Of a stretch of 64,000 bases of DNA, positions 1 to 9,295 are shown in pieces. The DNA is taken from NCBI GenBank assembly GCA_024742285.1, contig JANSYR010000010.1:1-64000 (forward strand). The letters run 5' to 3'. A program made the position numbers and the translations under genes. Source of the DNA: a bacterium. GTDB lineage: Bacteria > Myxococcota_A > UBA9160 > UBA4427. The first letter of the stretch is position 1; the number at the start of each line of letters is the position of its first letter. The notes below the pieces were generated by a model. The model saw only the letters and a program-made list of their open reading frames with translations. It was not told where the DNA came from and made no database searches.

Positions 1-448
1 GGTCCAGCGGCCAGTACTGGCTGTGCTCGAAAGTCCGGAAGCCGTCCAGGACCAGCGGCTCTTGCGGGCACGTTCTCGGTCTCATGGACTCGTGGAACAG
101 AAGGCAATGTCGGCCCAACCGATCGCTGAGCCGGCGAACGGTCGAGTGCGAGACGCGCTTGGCCCGGGCGATCTGGCGGAAGCCGGCACAGCTCACCAGG
201 AGGTGAAACACGTCCTCGAGGAGATCGCCTCGCCTCAACCAGTAGGACGGGGAGAATGTCTGTGAACTGAAGTAGCGGCCGCAGTCGGTACAGCGGTACC
301 GCTGGATCCGGCGCGGCCGGGCCTCTCGTTCGTAGAAGCCCTTCTTCTGAAAGCGCCAACCGGTCGGATCTGCATGGAAATCACAGTCGGGGTTGGGGCA
401 GTAAGGTGGGCGGCGAGGGACGTGCAGCGTCGGCATGCAGACCGACAT
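1..448 (-). CDS. Transposase-like protein, N-terminal part only
   Basis: An open frame starts at ATG 448 (in-frame alternative ATG 436) and runs off the left edge after about 149 codons, so the C-terminal part is not visible. An in-frame TAG nine codons upstream limits the start. The visible protein has a zinc-ribbon pattern (C17-x4-C22 and C53-x2-C56), a helix-turn-helix-like stretch at about residues 90-107, and a segment with VLDGF where D135 could be the first acidic residue of an RNase H-like core. Zinc ribbon, HTH, then DDE core is the order known for IS1- and IS1595-like transposases; the exact family is inferred. Terminal inverted repeats cannot be judged because the other end lies outside the window. 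It is the only mobile-element sign seen here. Confidence 0.6.
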   Translation of the reverse strand, partial: MSVCMPTLHVPRRPPYCPNPDCDFHADPTGWRFQKKGFYEREARPRRIQRYRCTDCGRYFSSQTFSPSYWLRRGDLLEDVFHLLVSCAGFRQIARAKRVSHSTVRRLSDRLGRHCLLFHESMRPRTCPQEPLVLDGFRTFEHSQYWPLD

Positions 449-486
449 CGCAGGATGCGTGCCGGGTGCAGACTACGGTCCACGTC

Positions 487-1464
487 TCAGTCGGCGCGGT
501 CGACGGGCCGAATGGGCATCGGCTCCGGTGCTCGAGGCGGCTCCGGTCCGTCGTCGTCCTTCACGATCTTGGTCGCCATCGCGAGCATCGAGGCGATGTC
601 GCTCAGATTCGCGGGGATCACCAGGCTGTTGGCCTCCTTCGCGAGCTCGCCGAACTGCGCGACGTACTGCTCGGCGACGCGGAGCTGCATCGCCTCGTGG
701 CCTCCGGGCGCCTCGACCGCCGAGGCGACCTCGCGCAGTCCGCTCGCGGTCGCGGTCGCGACGGCTTCGATCGCCGCCGCCTCGCCCTGCGCCTCGTTGA
801 TCTGCTGCTCGCGCTTCGCCTCGGACTCCTTGATCACCTTCTGTTTCTGGCCTTCGGCGCGGTTGATCTCCGCGTCGCGAACGCCCTCCGACTCGAGCAC
901 GACCGCGCGCTTCTCGCGCTCCGCGCGCATCTGCTTCTCCATCGCCTCGATCACGTCGGCGGGAGGATTGATGTTCCGGATCTCGTAGCGGAGGACCTTC
1001 ACGCCCCAGGGATCGCTCGCGACGTCGACTTCGCTCACGACGTTCCCGTTGATCAGGGCGCGCTCCTCGAAGGTGCGGTCGAGATCGATCTTGCCGATCT
1101 CGCTGCGGAGGGTCGTCTGGGCGAGCTGGACGATCGCGAAGATGTAGTCCTGGATCCCGTAGGAGGCTCGCTCGGGGTCGAGGATCTGCATGTACAGCAC
1201 ACCGTCGACGCCGACCTGCACGTTGTCCTTCGTGATGCAGATCTGCTCCGGGATGTCGATCGCCATCTCCTTGAGGGAGTGCTTGTAGGCGATCCGCTCG
1301 ATGAACGGAACGAGGATGTGGAAGCCGGCCCGGAGGGTCCGGCTGTACTTGCCGAGGTTCTCGATCACATAGGCGTGCTGCTGTGGAACGATCGTCGCGG
1401 TCTTGGCGATCACCACGATCGCGAGGAGGACGACGCCGATGATGGCGATGGTGAAGAGCTCCAT
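487..1464 (-). CDS. SPFH-domain membrane protein (stomatin/QmcA type)
   Basis: A 325-residue protein with an N-terminal membrane anchor (about residues 4-20), an SPFH/band 7 domain (about 25-185, with VPQQHAYVIENLGKY near its start) and a charged Ala/Glu/Lys/Arg coiled coil at about 175-245. The tail is proline-rich. Stomatin and QmcA-like proteins form oligomeric scaffolds in membranes and are linked to membrane organisation and protease control; that role is family knowledge. The start has AGGAG nine bases upstream. It lies directly downstream of an NfeD-type gene on the same strand, the standard partner arrangement, so the two are likely one operon. It is not specific enough to separate QmcA from other stomatin-like subgroups. 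Confidence 0.9.
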   Translation of the reverse strand: MELFTIAIIGVVLLAIVVIAKTATIVPQQHAYVIENLGKYSRTLRAGFHILVPFIERIAYKHSLKEMAIDIPEQICITKDNVQVGVDGVLYMQILDPERASYGIQDYIFAIVQLAQTTLRSEIGKIDLDRTFEERALINGNVVSEVDVASDPWGVKVLRYEIRNINPPADVIEAMEKQMRAEREKRAVVLESEGVRDAEINRAEGQKQKVIKESEAKREQQINEAQGEAAAIEAVATATASGLREVASAVEAPGGHEAMQLRVAEQYVAQFGELAKEANSLVIPANLSDIASMLAMATKIVKDDDGPEPPRAPEPMPIRPVDRAD

Positions 1465-1548
1465 GACGGTGGTCTCCTGTCTCGAGAGGGCGGGTGCGTC
1501 GAGGGCTTCGAGGGTATCGGGGGCTTCGGAGTCCCGGAAGCGGAGCGG

Positions 1549-1983
1549 CTACTCGGCGCGAACGTCGACGACGAGGCCCTCGGTCCGCTCGACGACGCAG
1601 GCGCCGCCTTCCTGGATCGGTGCGTCGCCGACGTTTCGAGCGGTCCATGTCGCGCCCCGCAGCATGATCGAGCCGCGAGCGCCCGCTGCGATGGCTTCGC
1701 TCGCGACCCCGCGATCACCGGCCAGGCCTTCGCGGATCTCTCCGTCCGGCGGCGGGCGCAGTCGCGTGTAGAGCGCCTTGCGGAAGAAACCGAAGGAGGC
1801 CGTCGCGAGCGCCGCGAAGAGGAGCCACTGGCCCCAGATCGGGAGAGTGGCCCCGCCGAGCATCACGAGTCCGGTCAGAAGGGCGGAGGCGCCGAGAAAG
1901 ACGAGGTAGAACTCGAGATCGACGATCGCGATCTCGGCGACGAGCAGGAGCGCACCGACTGTGATCCAGCCCCACCAGGGCAT
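1549..1983 (-). CDS. NfeD-like membrane protein
   Basis: A 144-residue protein opening MPWWGWITVGALLLVAEI, with two to three membrane helices in the first 75 residues and a small C-terminal OB-like beta domain (about 80-144). This is the short NfeD architecture without a ClpP-class protease domain. The ATG at 1983 is chosen because GAGGAG sits seven bases upstream; the frame extends further upstream but without membrane-protein character. NfeD proteins partner SPFH proteins, and the SPFH gene follows 84 bases downstream. The role is probably to form or stabilise the SPFH membrane assembly. Confidence 0.85.
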   Translation of the reverse strand: MPWWGWITVGALLLVAEIAIVDLEFYLVFLGASALLTGLVMLGGATLPIWGQWLLFAALATASFGFFRKALYTRLRPPPDGEIREGLAGDRGVASEAIAAGARGSIMLRGATWTARNVGDAPIQEGGACVVERTEGLVVDVRAE

Positions 1984-2180
1984 GACTCGACTCCTCGGAA
2001 GGGGACGCGCGAGGAACATAACAGATCCGTCTCGACCGTCCGATCCTCCGTTCGGACCAGGCGGGTCACTCTTGGGGCGGCGAGCGTCGGATCGTCTCGA
2101 AGGCAGGCTCGAGAAGCGCTCGTTCAGGCCTCCCGTCGGACCTCGTCCGTCGCTCCCGCCTCGTGCGGAATGGGGGCGGG

Positions 2181-2390
2181 CTATCGGAAGGGGAACGGGC
2201 TTCCCGCGTCGCTCGTCAGGCACCAGGTCGCGAGGCTTGCCGCGCCGGTTCCCAGCACGACCGCGACGAACACGAGCGCGAGGACGGCGGCGAAGCACCG
2301 CACCGCGAACGGGTGCCTTCGTGGCGTGCGCACGAAGCCGTCGGGGATTTCGGTCACGCCGACGGGGTTCACGCGGGGAGGATCGATCAT
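2181..2390 (-). CDS. Small single-span membrane protein, hypothetical
   Basis: A 69-codon frame between the NUDIX and NfeD genes, on the same strand as both. It has a basic N-terminal third and one convincing hydrophobic helix at about residues 30-52 (CFAAVLALVFVAVVLGTGAA). No family is recognised. The start at ATG 2390 has no clear Shine-Dalgarno sequence, which weakens the call. A TM-like stretch in this G+C-rich genome could arise by chance. If it is not real, 1984-2421 is an otherwise empty interval in which I see nothing else. Confidence 0.4.
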   Translation of the reverse strand: MIDPPRVNPVGVTEIPDGFVRTPRRHPFAVRCFAAVLALVFVAVVLGTGAASLATWCLTSDAGSPFPFR

Positions 2391-2421
2391 GCGGGAGACT
2401 ACGATTTCCGTCCCGAGCGGG

Positions 2422-3192
2422 TTACACGAGTCCCTGACCGCGCAGCAGCTCGCCGTAGAAGCCGATGGCGATCGAGACCGTGACCCCGGTCAACATCAGG
2501 CCCTCGCGTTCGGCGTCGTCGGGGAAGTCGAGGGCGAAGTGGGCCCGGTCCTGGCGGTCCGCAAAGCGGAAGAGGAAGTAGTGGGCGGGATTGGTGAGCG
2601 CGGAGAGCGGCACTTCGGCGATCGTCTCGACCTCGCCCGGGTGGGGCCGGAGATCGATCGGGGGGCGAACCAGCGCGATCGTCGGGACGACCCGGAAGCC
2701 GCTGTGGCTCACGTAGTCACCGAGGCATCCGAGGACCTCGACGCGATCGGGATCGAGCCCGATCTCCTCCTCGGCTTCGCGGATCGCCGTCTCGATCGGC
2801 GTCGCGTCGCCGTGATCCGCGCGCCCGCCGGGAAAGACCCAATGGCCCGGGAAGGAGATCCCGTGATGGCGCTGAGTCACGATCAACGTGGGTTCCGCTT
2901 CCCGCAACACGACCGCGAGCAGGACCGAGGCGGGGGTCGCCTTCGCGCGATCCTCGAGGCTCACCCGGGGTTCGAGGTGCGGGTTCTCGAGCTCCCGAGC
3001 CGCCCGTCCGACCGGTCCCGCGAAGTGGGCGCGCAGACTCTCCTCCGTCGGACGGAGCGCCGGCCGCACGAGCGCAGACTCGTGGATTCGGAGCTTCTCG
3101 GCGGCGTCGAAGCGGCGACGCTGCTCCTCGTCGATGGTCGGGTTCGACATGCGGGCCTGCGAGGGCATGGGGGAGCGGTCGGTCGAGCTCAT
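2422..3192 (-). CDS. NUDIX hydrolase, coenzyme A pyrophosphatase-like
   Basis: A 256-residue protein whose core carries the NUDIX box: [20 protein letters not shown] continuing into EEIGLD, with the REAEEEIG catalytic helix that binds the metal. Just upstream is [18 protein letters not shown], which resembles the extra signature of CoA-cleaving NUDIX enzymes (NudL/PCD1 type). The likely reaction is hydrolysis of CoA or acyl-CoA to 3',5'-ADP and phosphopantetheine. An N-terminal segment of about 75 residues precedes the domain. The ATG overlaps the stop of the PQQ dehydrogenase gene as ATGA, so translation is probably coupled. It is the last gene of the minus-strand oxidation operon. The substrate is inferred from family resemblance. 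Confidence 0.85.
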   Translation of the reverse strand: MSSTDRSPMPSQARMSNPTIDEEQRRRFDAAEKLRIHESALVRPALRPTEESLRAHFAGPVGRAARELENPHLEPRVSLEDRAKATPASVLLAVVLREAEPTLIVTQRHHGISFPGHWVFPGGRADHGDATPIETAIREAEEEIGLDPDRVEVLGCLGDYVSHSGFRVVPTIALVRPPIDLRPHPGEVETIAEVPLSALTNPAHYFLFRFADRQDRAHFALDFPDDAEREGLMLTGVTVSIAIGFYGELLRGQGLV

Positions 3193-5339
3193 GGGGCCGT
3201 TTCGGCGAGCGCCTTTCCACGCCAGGCCTGCTGGATCACGTAGGCCCGGATCGCTGCGCTCTCCTCGGCGTCGAGCTGCTCGCCGAAGGCCGCCATGCCG
3301 TTCTGTCGGAGCGCGCCACCCAGCACGACGCTGTCGAAGGCCGTCTGGTCGTGGAGATAGGCGGAGCCGCGCAGGTCCGGGATCAAGAGACCGGAGACCG
3401 CGTTCAAGCCGTGGCAGCCGAGACAGACGTCCTGGTAGATCGAGTACCCCTTGCGGATCGTCTCGGGCGAGGCCGTCTGCACCGGCGGATCGAAGGCCAC
3501 GCGCTTCTGCCACTCGACCTCGGGCAGGGCGCCGTCCGCTCCGAGCTTGAACGTCAGGACGCGGCTCACGTTCGGCATGCTCTCCGAGCGCACGTACTCG
3601 CCGAAGACCAGCGCGAAGGCGCCGCCCCAGCCGACGTTGACCGAGACGTACTGCTCTCCGTCGAGCTCGTAGGTCATCGCCGGCGCGACGACGCCGGTCT
3701 GCGTCGGGAAGGACCAGAGCCGTTCGCCGTCGTTCGCCCGGAAGGCGACGAGCTCGCCGTTCGACGTGCCCTGGAAGACGAGATTGCCAGCGGTCGTGAG
3801 CGTTCCTCCGTTCCAGGTCCCCGGGTGTTCGACCCGCCACGCTTCCTTCTGCTGGACCGGATCCCAGGCGAGCAGCCGTCCCTTCACGAGGGCGCCGAGG
3901 GCGTCGCGCTCGGCCTGGTCGTCGGGGAGCGACCCCGTGATGCCGTCGATCCCGAGGTTCGGGGCGCCGGGGCGGTACTCGAAGCCGAACTCGTCCGGAT
4001 GCCCGTAGTTCGCCGGGAAGTCGAGGACCGGGATGTAGACGAGCCCGGTCTCGGGGTTGAAGGACATGGGGTGCCAGTTGTGACCGCCGAGATAGGACGG
4101 CCAGGTGAGCTGGGGCCCGTCGCCGTAGCGCGCGTTCTCGGTCTCGACGGGGCGGCCGGTCTCCATGTCGACGTGACTCGCCCAGGTCGCGCCCATGAAC
4201 TTCTCGGCCGACAGGAGCTCGCCCGTCTCGCGATCGAGGACGTAGAAGAAGCCGTTCTTCGGCGCCTGCATCAGGACCTTGCGGTCGCGGCCGTCGATCT
4301 CGAGCTCCGCGAGGATGATGTGCTGGGTCGCGGTGTAGTCCCAGGTCTCGCCGGGCGTGGTCTGGTAGTGCCAGACGTATTCGCCGGTGTCGGGCCGGAG
4401 TGCGACGATTGACGAGAGGAAGAGGTTGTCGCCCCCGCCCGGAGAGCGGATCGCCTGGTTCCAGGGCGTGCCGTTGCCGACGCCGATGTAGAGGAGGTCG
4501 AGATCGGGATCGTGGGCCATCGCGTCCCAGACCGTTCCGCCGCCGCCCCCGAGCGCCCACCACTCGCCGTTCCAGGTCTTCGCGGCCATCTCCATCGCGT
4601 CGTTCTCGAAGCCCTTCGCGGGGTTTCCGGGGACCGTGTAGAAGCGCCAGGCCAGCTCGCCGGTCGCGGCATCGTAGGCGGAGATGAATCCGCGGACGCC
4701 GTACTCGGCGCCGCCATTCCCGATCAGGACCTTGCCGCGGATCACGCGCGGGGCGCCGGTGATGGTGTAGGGGAGCGCCGGGTCCACCGTCGCGACCGAC
4801 CATTCGACCTGGCCGGTTGCCGCGTCGAGGGCGATCAGACGACCGTCGAGCGCGCCGAAGTAGACGCGACCCTCCCAGACCGCGACCCCGCGGTTGACCA
4901 CGTCGCAGCAGGCGTGCTTCTGCTTGTCCTTGGCGACCTGCGGGTCGTAGGTCCAGAGCTTCTCGCCCGTGCGCGCGTCGAGCGCGTGGACGATCGACCA
5001 GGCGGAGGTCGCGTACATCACACCGTCGACCACGATGGACGTCGCTTCGATTCCTCGCTCCGTCTCGAGATCGAAGGACCAGGCGAGGCCGAGGTCGGAC
5101 ACGTTCTGGGTATCGATCGTGTCGAGGGGACTGAAGCGCTGTTCCGAGTAGGTCCGGCCGTAGCTCATCCAGCTGCCGGGCTCGCTGTCGGCGGCGAGGA
5201 GGCGCGCGCTCCCGACCGCCGCCGCCGCGCTGGGCTTCGCGGGGCCGGCTTCCTCCCTCGGGCCGCCCGGGAGGCAGGCGAGCGCGCAGGCGGCAACGAG
5301 CAGGGCGGGCAGAGCGAGACGGAGCACGGGCACGGGCAT
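3189..5339 (-). CDS. PQQ-dependent quinohemoprotein alcohol dehydrogenase
   Basis: A 716-residue exported protein. The leader (residues 1-22) is hydrophobic and ends in Cys-containing motifs VAAC and ALAC, so it may be a lipoprotein. An eight-bladed propeller follows with W-type repeats ([20 protein letters not shown]). It has the vicinal cysteines C144-C145, a Ca/PQQ-ligand-like AEYGVRG, and the catalytic Asp in ETWDY (D334). The C-terminus is a cytochrome c domain with CLGCH from C639 and a possible axial Met in NGMAAFG. Known members oxidise alcohols or aldehydes in the periplasm and pass electrons to cytochromes. ATG 5339 has GGAGAAG upstream. The preceding gene is an FG-GAP lipoprotein on the same strand. 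The substrate is unknown. Confidence 0.92.
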   Translation of the reverse strand: MPVPVLRLALPALLVAACALACLPGGPREEAGPAKPSAAAAVGSARLLAADSEPGSWMSYGRTYSEQRFSPLDTIDTQNVSDLGLAWSFDLETERGIEATSIVVDGVMYATSAWSIVHALDARTGEKLWTYDPQVAKDKQKHACCDVVNRGVAVWEGRVYFGALDGRLIALDAATGQVEWSVATVDPALPYTITGAPRVIRGKVLIGNGGAEYGVRGFISAYDAATGELAWRFYTVPGNPAKGFENDAMEMAAKTWNGEWWALGGGGGTVWDAMAHDPDLDLLYIGVGNGTPWNQAIRSPGGGDNLFLSSIVALRPDTGEYVWHYQTTPGETWDYTATQHIILAELEIDGRDRKVLMQAPKNGFFYVLDRETGELLSAEKFMGATWASHVDMETGRPVETENARYGDGPQLTWPSYLGGHNWHPMSFNPETGLVYIPVLDFPANYGHPDEFGFEYRPGAPNLGIDGITGSLPDDQAERDALGALVKGRLLAWDPVQQKEAWRVEHPGTWNGGTLTTAGNLVFQGTSNGELVAFRANDGERLWSFPTQTGVVAPAMTYELDGEQYVSVNVGWGGAFALVFGEYVRSESMPNVSRVLTFKLGADGALPEVEWQKRVAFDPPVQTASPETIRKGYSIYQDVCLGCHGLNAVSGLLIPDLRGSAYLHDQTAFDSVVLGGALRQNGMAAFGEQLDAEESAAIRAYVIQQAWRGKALAETAP

Positions 5340-5382
5340 GGTCTTCTCCAATCGGCGCGCCGAGGCGCGAAGTCGGCCGATG

Positions 5383-6804
5383 CTAGCGCGCGAAGGGAGG
5401 GAGCTGCCGACTGTCGGTCTTCCAGGCGCTTCGGAAGACGGCAACGGGAGCCTCGGTTCGGCGCTGCTGCAGCCAGAACACGCCGTCGAGGTCGCCGCTG
5501 TTGCCGCGGGTCCCCAGGAAGTCGACGAGGCCGTCCCCGTCGAGATCGCGGGGCACGAACACGTCGTACATCCCGCGCACGCGACGGGATACGTCGTGGC
5601 GCATCCACGCTTCGGTGGCGTCCGCCGGTTGCTCGAACCACCAGATGCCGGCGCCGCGATGGAGGAAGCCCGGGTCGGGGGTCTCCGTCTCGCGCGGGTC
5701 TTCGCTGTAGCCGCCGGAGAAGAGATCGAGGCGACCGTCGCCGTCGACGTCCACGAGGGTGAGGGCGTTGGGCGAATCGGGCAGGGCCCAGCCGATGCGA
5801 TGCGCAGTCCAGGGCGCGTCGAGTCGCTCCGGTTGCTCCAGCCAGACGATGCTCCAGACCGTGTCGTTGACGGCGATGTCGAGTCGGCCGTCGGCGTTCA
5901 GGTCGGCGAAGGCCAGCTCGAATCCGGAGAGGCCCTTGGGAAGGCCGAGCCAGCGGATCGGTTGGGGGTTCGCGACGGCGATCGGCCAGGTCACCCAGCC
6001 GTCCTCGCGGTTCTCGTGGACGACCATGCGGGACTCGCCCCGGGAGCCCGCGAGCACGTCGAGGTCGCCGTCGGCGTCGAGGTCGACGGGACGCGCGTTC
6101 ACCGGAACGACGTACTCGGCGAGGGGCGATTCCCGCCACGCGTCGGGATCGGCCGGGTCGCCGTCGAGCTCGAAGATCGAAACGGGAGAGCTCGCCACGT
6201 CCATCGAGCCCTTGCCGCTGGGCATCGGGATGGACTTGTTGGTCGCGACGACCTCGAGCTCGGGGTCGTCGTCGAGGTTCGCCGCGTACACTCGGATCCA
6301 GGATCCGCGATCGCGTGTCGCGGTCGGGATCACCGATCGCCAGGCGGCAGCGCGCCGCGCCTGCGCGCCGCCGGGATTCTCGAAGTACGCGAGGTGGGCG
6401 TCTTCGCAGGCGACGACGAGGTCGAGATCGCCGTCCGCGTCGAGGTCGGCGAGGGCGGGGTCCTCGACCTCGGCCACGAGGGCGCCTTCGGCCAGCGTGA
6501 CCGAGTGCCAGTCGTTCGGATCGCCGGTGCCGAAGGAGAGGCGCAGGTGGTCGCTGTCCTCGTGGACCACGACCAGGTCGTCGAAACCGTCTCCGTCGAG
6601 GTCGCCGATCGCGAGCCCGTCCGCGCCGCGGAGCCGCGTTTCGGCGAGGGCCGAATCGTCGATCCGATGCTCGACCCAAGAGATGAAGCGGCCGTCTTCC
6701 GCGCGGGCTTCGGTGAGACGATCTCCGACGCCGCGCTCGTCACGCGCGCAGCCGAGCACGACGACCTGGAAGAGGACGAGCGCGATTGCCCTCCGCGGGG
6801 TCAC
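5383..6804 (-). CDS. FG-GAP/VCBS repeat lipoprotein
   Basis: A 473-residue protein with a short signal and the lipobox VVLGC at about residues 15-19, so it is probably anchored in the cell envelope. It contains at least six calcium-binding-like repeats of the pattern DLDGDGxxDLVV (for example [38 protein letters not shown]), the signature of FG-GAP/VCBS beta-propellers. Translation starts at GTG 6804, which overlaps the TGA of the preceding SnoaL-like gene as GTGA. It lies between that gene and the PQQ dehydrogenase. Such propellers commonly mediate envelope protein contacts; a scaffold role for the dehydrogenase next door is only a guess. Confidence 0.85.
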   Translation of the reverse strand: MTPRRAIALVLFQVVVLGCARDERGVGDRLTEARAEDGRFISWVEHRIDDSALAETRLRGADGLAIGDLDGDGFDDLVVVHEDSDHLRLSFGTGDPNDWHSVTLAEGALVAEVEDPALADLDADGDLDLVVACEDAHLAYFENPGGAQARRAAAWRSVIPTATRDRGSWIRVYAANLDDDPELEVVATNKSIPMPSGKGSMDVASSPVSIFELDGDPADPDAWRESPLAEYVVPVNARPVDLDADGDLDVLAGSRGESRMVVHENREDGWVTWPIAVANPQPIRWLGLPKGLSGFELAFADLNADGRLDIAVNDTVWSIVWLEQPERLDAPWTAHRIGWALPDSPNALTLVDVDGDGRLDLFSGGYSEDPRETETPDPGFLHRGAGIWWFEQPADATEAWMRHDVSRRVRGMYDVFVPRDLDGDGLVDFLGTRGNSGDLDGVFWLQQRRTEAPVAVFRSAWKTDSRQLPPFAR

Positions 6805-7229
6805 TCGGCGAGCTTCCCGCCCGCCTCCATCCAGCGCTTGATCACGTCCTGTCCCTCGCGCGGGTTGTAGAGGTCCTCCTGGCGGGAGAAGAGCCCGTCC
6901 CCGGCGTACTCGAGGATCGTGACGCAGCCGAAGCGGTAGACCTCGTCGCCACCCTTCGGGTCGGGCATCACCTGCCACGGGTAGTAGACCACGCGGTTGC
7001 CCTCGATCACGTGCCAATCGACCGGAAAGACCATCATCGGGACGGGCTTCATCACCTCGAGGATCGCCTTGCGGATCGCTTCGCGCCCCTGGAAGGTGCC
7101 CAGGTGGCGTTCGACCCAGACGCCGTCCTCGCTGTGGAGGTCGGCCCAGGCGTTCCAGTCGCCCGAGTCTCCGACCTCCACGAAGTGGTGATAGGCGGCT
7201 TCGACTTCAGCGCGGTCGAAAGTAGGCAT
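6801..7229 (-). CDS. SnoaL-like (NTF2-fold) protein
   Basis: A 142-residue cytoplasmic protein with the NTF2/SnoaL pattern: an N-terminal helix pair (AEVEAAYHHFVEVGDSGDW), then WADLHSEDGVWVERHLGTFQG and GREAIRKAI, then beta strands. The fold includes ketosteroid isomerase-like isomerases, hydratases and cyclases. It starts 37 bases after the flavin monooxygenase gene and its TGA overlaps the GTG of the FG-GAP gene, so it belongs to that operon. It may act on the monooxygenase product or substrate. Two further SnoaL-like proteins of different length occur in the window (25720 and 54337). Confidence 0.8.
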   Translation of the reverse strand: MPTFDRAEVEAAYHHFVEVGDSGDWNAWADLHSEDGVWVERHLGTFQGREAIRKAILEVMKPVPMMVFPVDWHVIEGNRVVYYPWQVMPDPKGGDEVYRFGCVTILEYAGDGLFSRQEDLYNPREGQDVIKRWMEAGGKLAE

Positions 7230-7266
7230 GGATGGCGTCTCCTCGGGGTTTTCGGATTGCGCGAGG

Positions 7267-9090
7267 CTAGCTGCTGAACACCAGACCTTCGAACCCGCCG
7301 TTCTCCCGCCACTTCGCGAGCTTCTCGAAGAACTGGATCGAGCCCCCGCCGTAGGGCGAGTTCTGCTGGGCCAGCGGGTTGTCGTGGCCTTCGTTGTTGT
7401 AGTAGCCCGGCGTGCAGTCGGGGCTCCCGATCACGCCGACGCCGCTCATCGACTTCTCGATGATCTCACCGACCCAGGCCGCTTCGGCCGCGGGCGTCGC
7501 CTCGATCGTCGAATGTCCGTTCGAGCGGGCGTGCTCGATCAGCTGCGTCACGTGGGTGGAGAGCTCTTCCAGCATGTGGGGGAAGTTCGCCGTGAAGCCG
7601 CCCTGCGTCTGGCTCAGAATGAAGCAGTTCGGGAAGCCGTGGGCGTGCATGCCATGGAAGGTGCGTACGCCGTCCTTCCAGTGCTCGGTGAGCGTGCGTC
7701 CTCCGCGGCCGACGGTCTCGTAGCCCGCACGACGGCTGTACTCCGTCCCGACCTCGAAGCCGGTCGCGAAGATGATGCAGTCGACCTCGTATTCCTTGTC
7801 GTCGACGACGAGGCCCTTCGCGGTGATCCGGTCGACGCCCTTGCCGTCGGTGTCGACGAGTTCGACGTTCGGACGGTTGAAGGTCGGCAGGTAGTCGTCG
7901 TTGAAGCAGGGCCGCTTGCAGAACATCTTGTAGTAGGGCTTCAGCTTCTCCGCGGTCTCGGGGTCGTCGACGAACGCGTCCACGCGGGCGCGGATCTCCT
8001 CCATCTTCTCGAAGTTCGCGGTCTCGAGCAGGGCAGGGAGGTCGAGGTTCGCGCCGCCGTCGGCTTGTGCCGCCCGCGTGGCGAGATTCACGGTCTTGCC
8101 GATCAGGTCGGTCCAGCCGTCGTTCACGAGGTCTTCCGGTTGCGGAACGCCCGTGACGAGGTTGTTGAAGCTCTCCATCCGGTGCTTGTGCCAGCCCGCC
8201 TCGAGGGAGCTCGCCCAGGCTTCGTCGGTCGGCGCATTGCCGCGGACGTCGACGGTCGAGGGCGTTCGCTGGAAGACGTAGAGCTGCTGGGCCGCGGCTC
8301 CCACGTGCGGGACGCACTGGATCGCGGTCGCACCCGTCCCGACGATCGCGACGCGCTTGTCGGCGAGGCCCTCGAGGTTTCCCTCCGCGGTCCCTCCGCT
8401 GTAGTCGTAGTCCCAGCGACTCGTGTGGAACGTGTGCCCTTCGAAGTCCTCGAGCCCGGGGATGCCCGGGAGCTTCGGCCGATTGAGCGGGCCGGTCGAC
8501 ATCGTCACGAAGCGCGCGCGCAGACGGTCGCCCCGGCTCGTCGAGACGATCCAGCGCTGCGCCTCGTCGTCCCATCGCAGCGCCTCGACCTTCGTCTGGA
8601 AGAACGTCTTCTCGTAGAGCCCGAAGTGGCGCCCGATCGCGCCCGCGTGGGCGAGGATCTCCTTCGCGAACGAGTACTTCTCGCGCGGCAGGTAGTCGAG
8701 CTCCTCGAGGAGCGGCAGGTAGATGTAGGACTCGATGTCGCACTGGGCGCCGGGATAGCGGTTCCAGTACCAGGTCCCGCCGAAGTCGCCGCCCGCCTCG
8801 ATGATCCGCACGTCCTCGATCCCCGACTGGACGAGGCGGGCGCTGGTCTGAAGGCCGCCGAAGCCCCCGCCGATCACGACCACTTCGCACTCGTCCATGC
8901 ACGGCTCACGCGGCGTCGCTTCGCCGACGTAGGGGTCGTCGAGGTAGCGGGCGAAGCGGCCCTCGACGTTCACGTACTGCTCGTTGCCTTCGGCCCGGAT
9001 CCGCTTGTCGCGCTCCTTCAGGTAGCGCTCGCGCATCGCGTCGGCATCGAAGTCCTCGGGCAGACTGGTCAGGTTCTCGGCGGAGCTCAT
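7267..9090 (-). CDS. Flavin-containing Baeyer-Villiger-type monooxygenase
   Basis: A 607-residue enzyme with an N-terminal extension of about 65 residues, an FAD site GGGFGG (74-79), the GGTWYWNRYPGAQCD stretch (about 104-118) typical of Baeyer-Villiger enzymes, the fingerprint FEGHTFHTSRWD (216-227), and a second dinucleotide site GTGATA (251-256). These enzymes use NADPH and O2 to turn ketones into esters or lactones; cyclic ketones, including steroid ketones, are common substrates. ATG 9090 was chosen over upstream in-frame codons because the preceding translation is low-complexity Arg/Pro. It is the first gene of the minus-strand operon and is divergent from the LLM oxidoreductase across a 205-base gap. 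Confidence 0.92.
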   Translation of the reverse strand: MSSAENLTSLPEDFDADAMRERYLKERDKRIRAEGNEQYVNVEGRFARYLDDPYVGEATPREPCMDECEVVVIGGGFGGLQTSARLVQSGIEDVRIIEAGGDFGGTWYWNRYPGAQCDIESYIYLPLLEELDYLPREKYSFAKEILAHAGAIGRHFGLYEKTFFQTKVEALRWDDEAQRWIVSTSRGDRLRARFVTMSTGPLNRPKLPGIPGLEDFEGHTFHTSRWDYDYSGGTAEGNLEGLADKRVAIVGTGATAIQCVPHVGAAAQQLYVFQRTPSTVDVRGNAPTDEAWASSLEAGWHKHRMESFNNLVTGVPQPEDLVNDGWTDLIGKTVNLATRAAQADGGANLDLPALLETANFEKMEEIRARVDAFVDDPETAEKLKPYYKMFCKRPCFNDDYLPTFNRPNVELVDTDGKGVDRITAKGLVVDDKEYEVDCIIFATGFEVGTEYSRRAGYETVGRGGRTLTEHWKDGVRTFHGMHAHGFPNCFILSQTQGGFTANFPHMLEELSTHVTQLIEHARSNGHSTIEATPAAEAAWVGEIIEKSMSGVGVIGSPDCTPGYYNNEGHDNPLAQQNSPYGGGSIQFFEKLAKWRENGGFEGLVFSS

Positions 9091-9295
9091 CGGATCGTCT
9101 CTCTCGCGGTCCCGCCGGCAGAGACTCGGGCGGACCGCACGCGGGGCGTGTGCCGTTCGGCGCTCGTCAGGGTGTAACCCATCGTTCGGGGCTTTTCCGA
9201 GACTCCGGGGTTCGTCGGCGTCGCCGCGTCGAAGGCTCGGAAAGCCCGGTATCCTCGCCCCGAGCCGCCGCGATCGGCGAGGGGAGGGGAGGGGC

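Noticed and set aside
406-3243. Long open frame opposite the SPFH, NfeD and NUDIX genes
   Set aside because: Low-complexity Arg/Asp/Leu-rich translation; a by-product of high third-position GC on the other strand.
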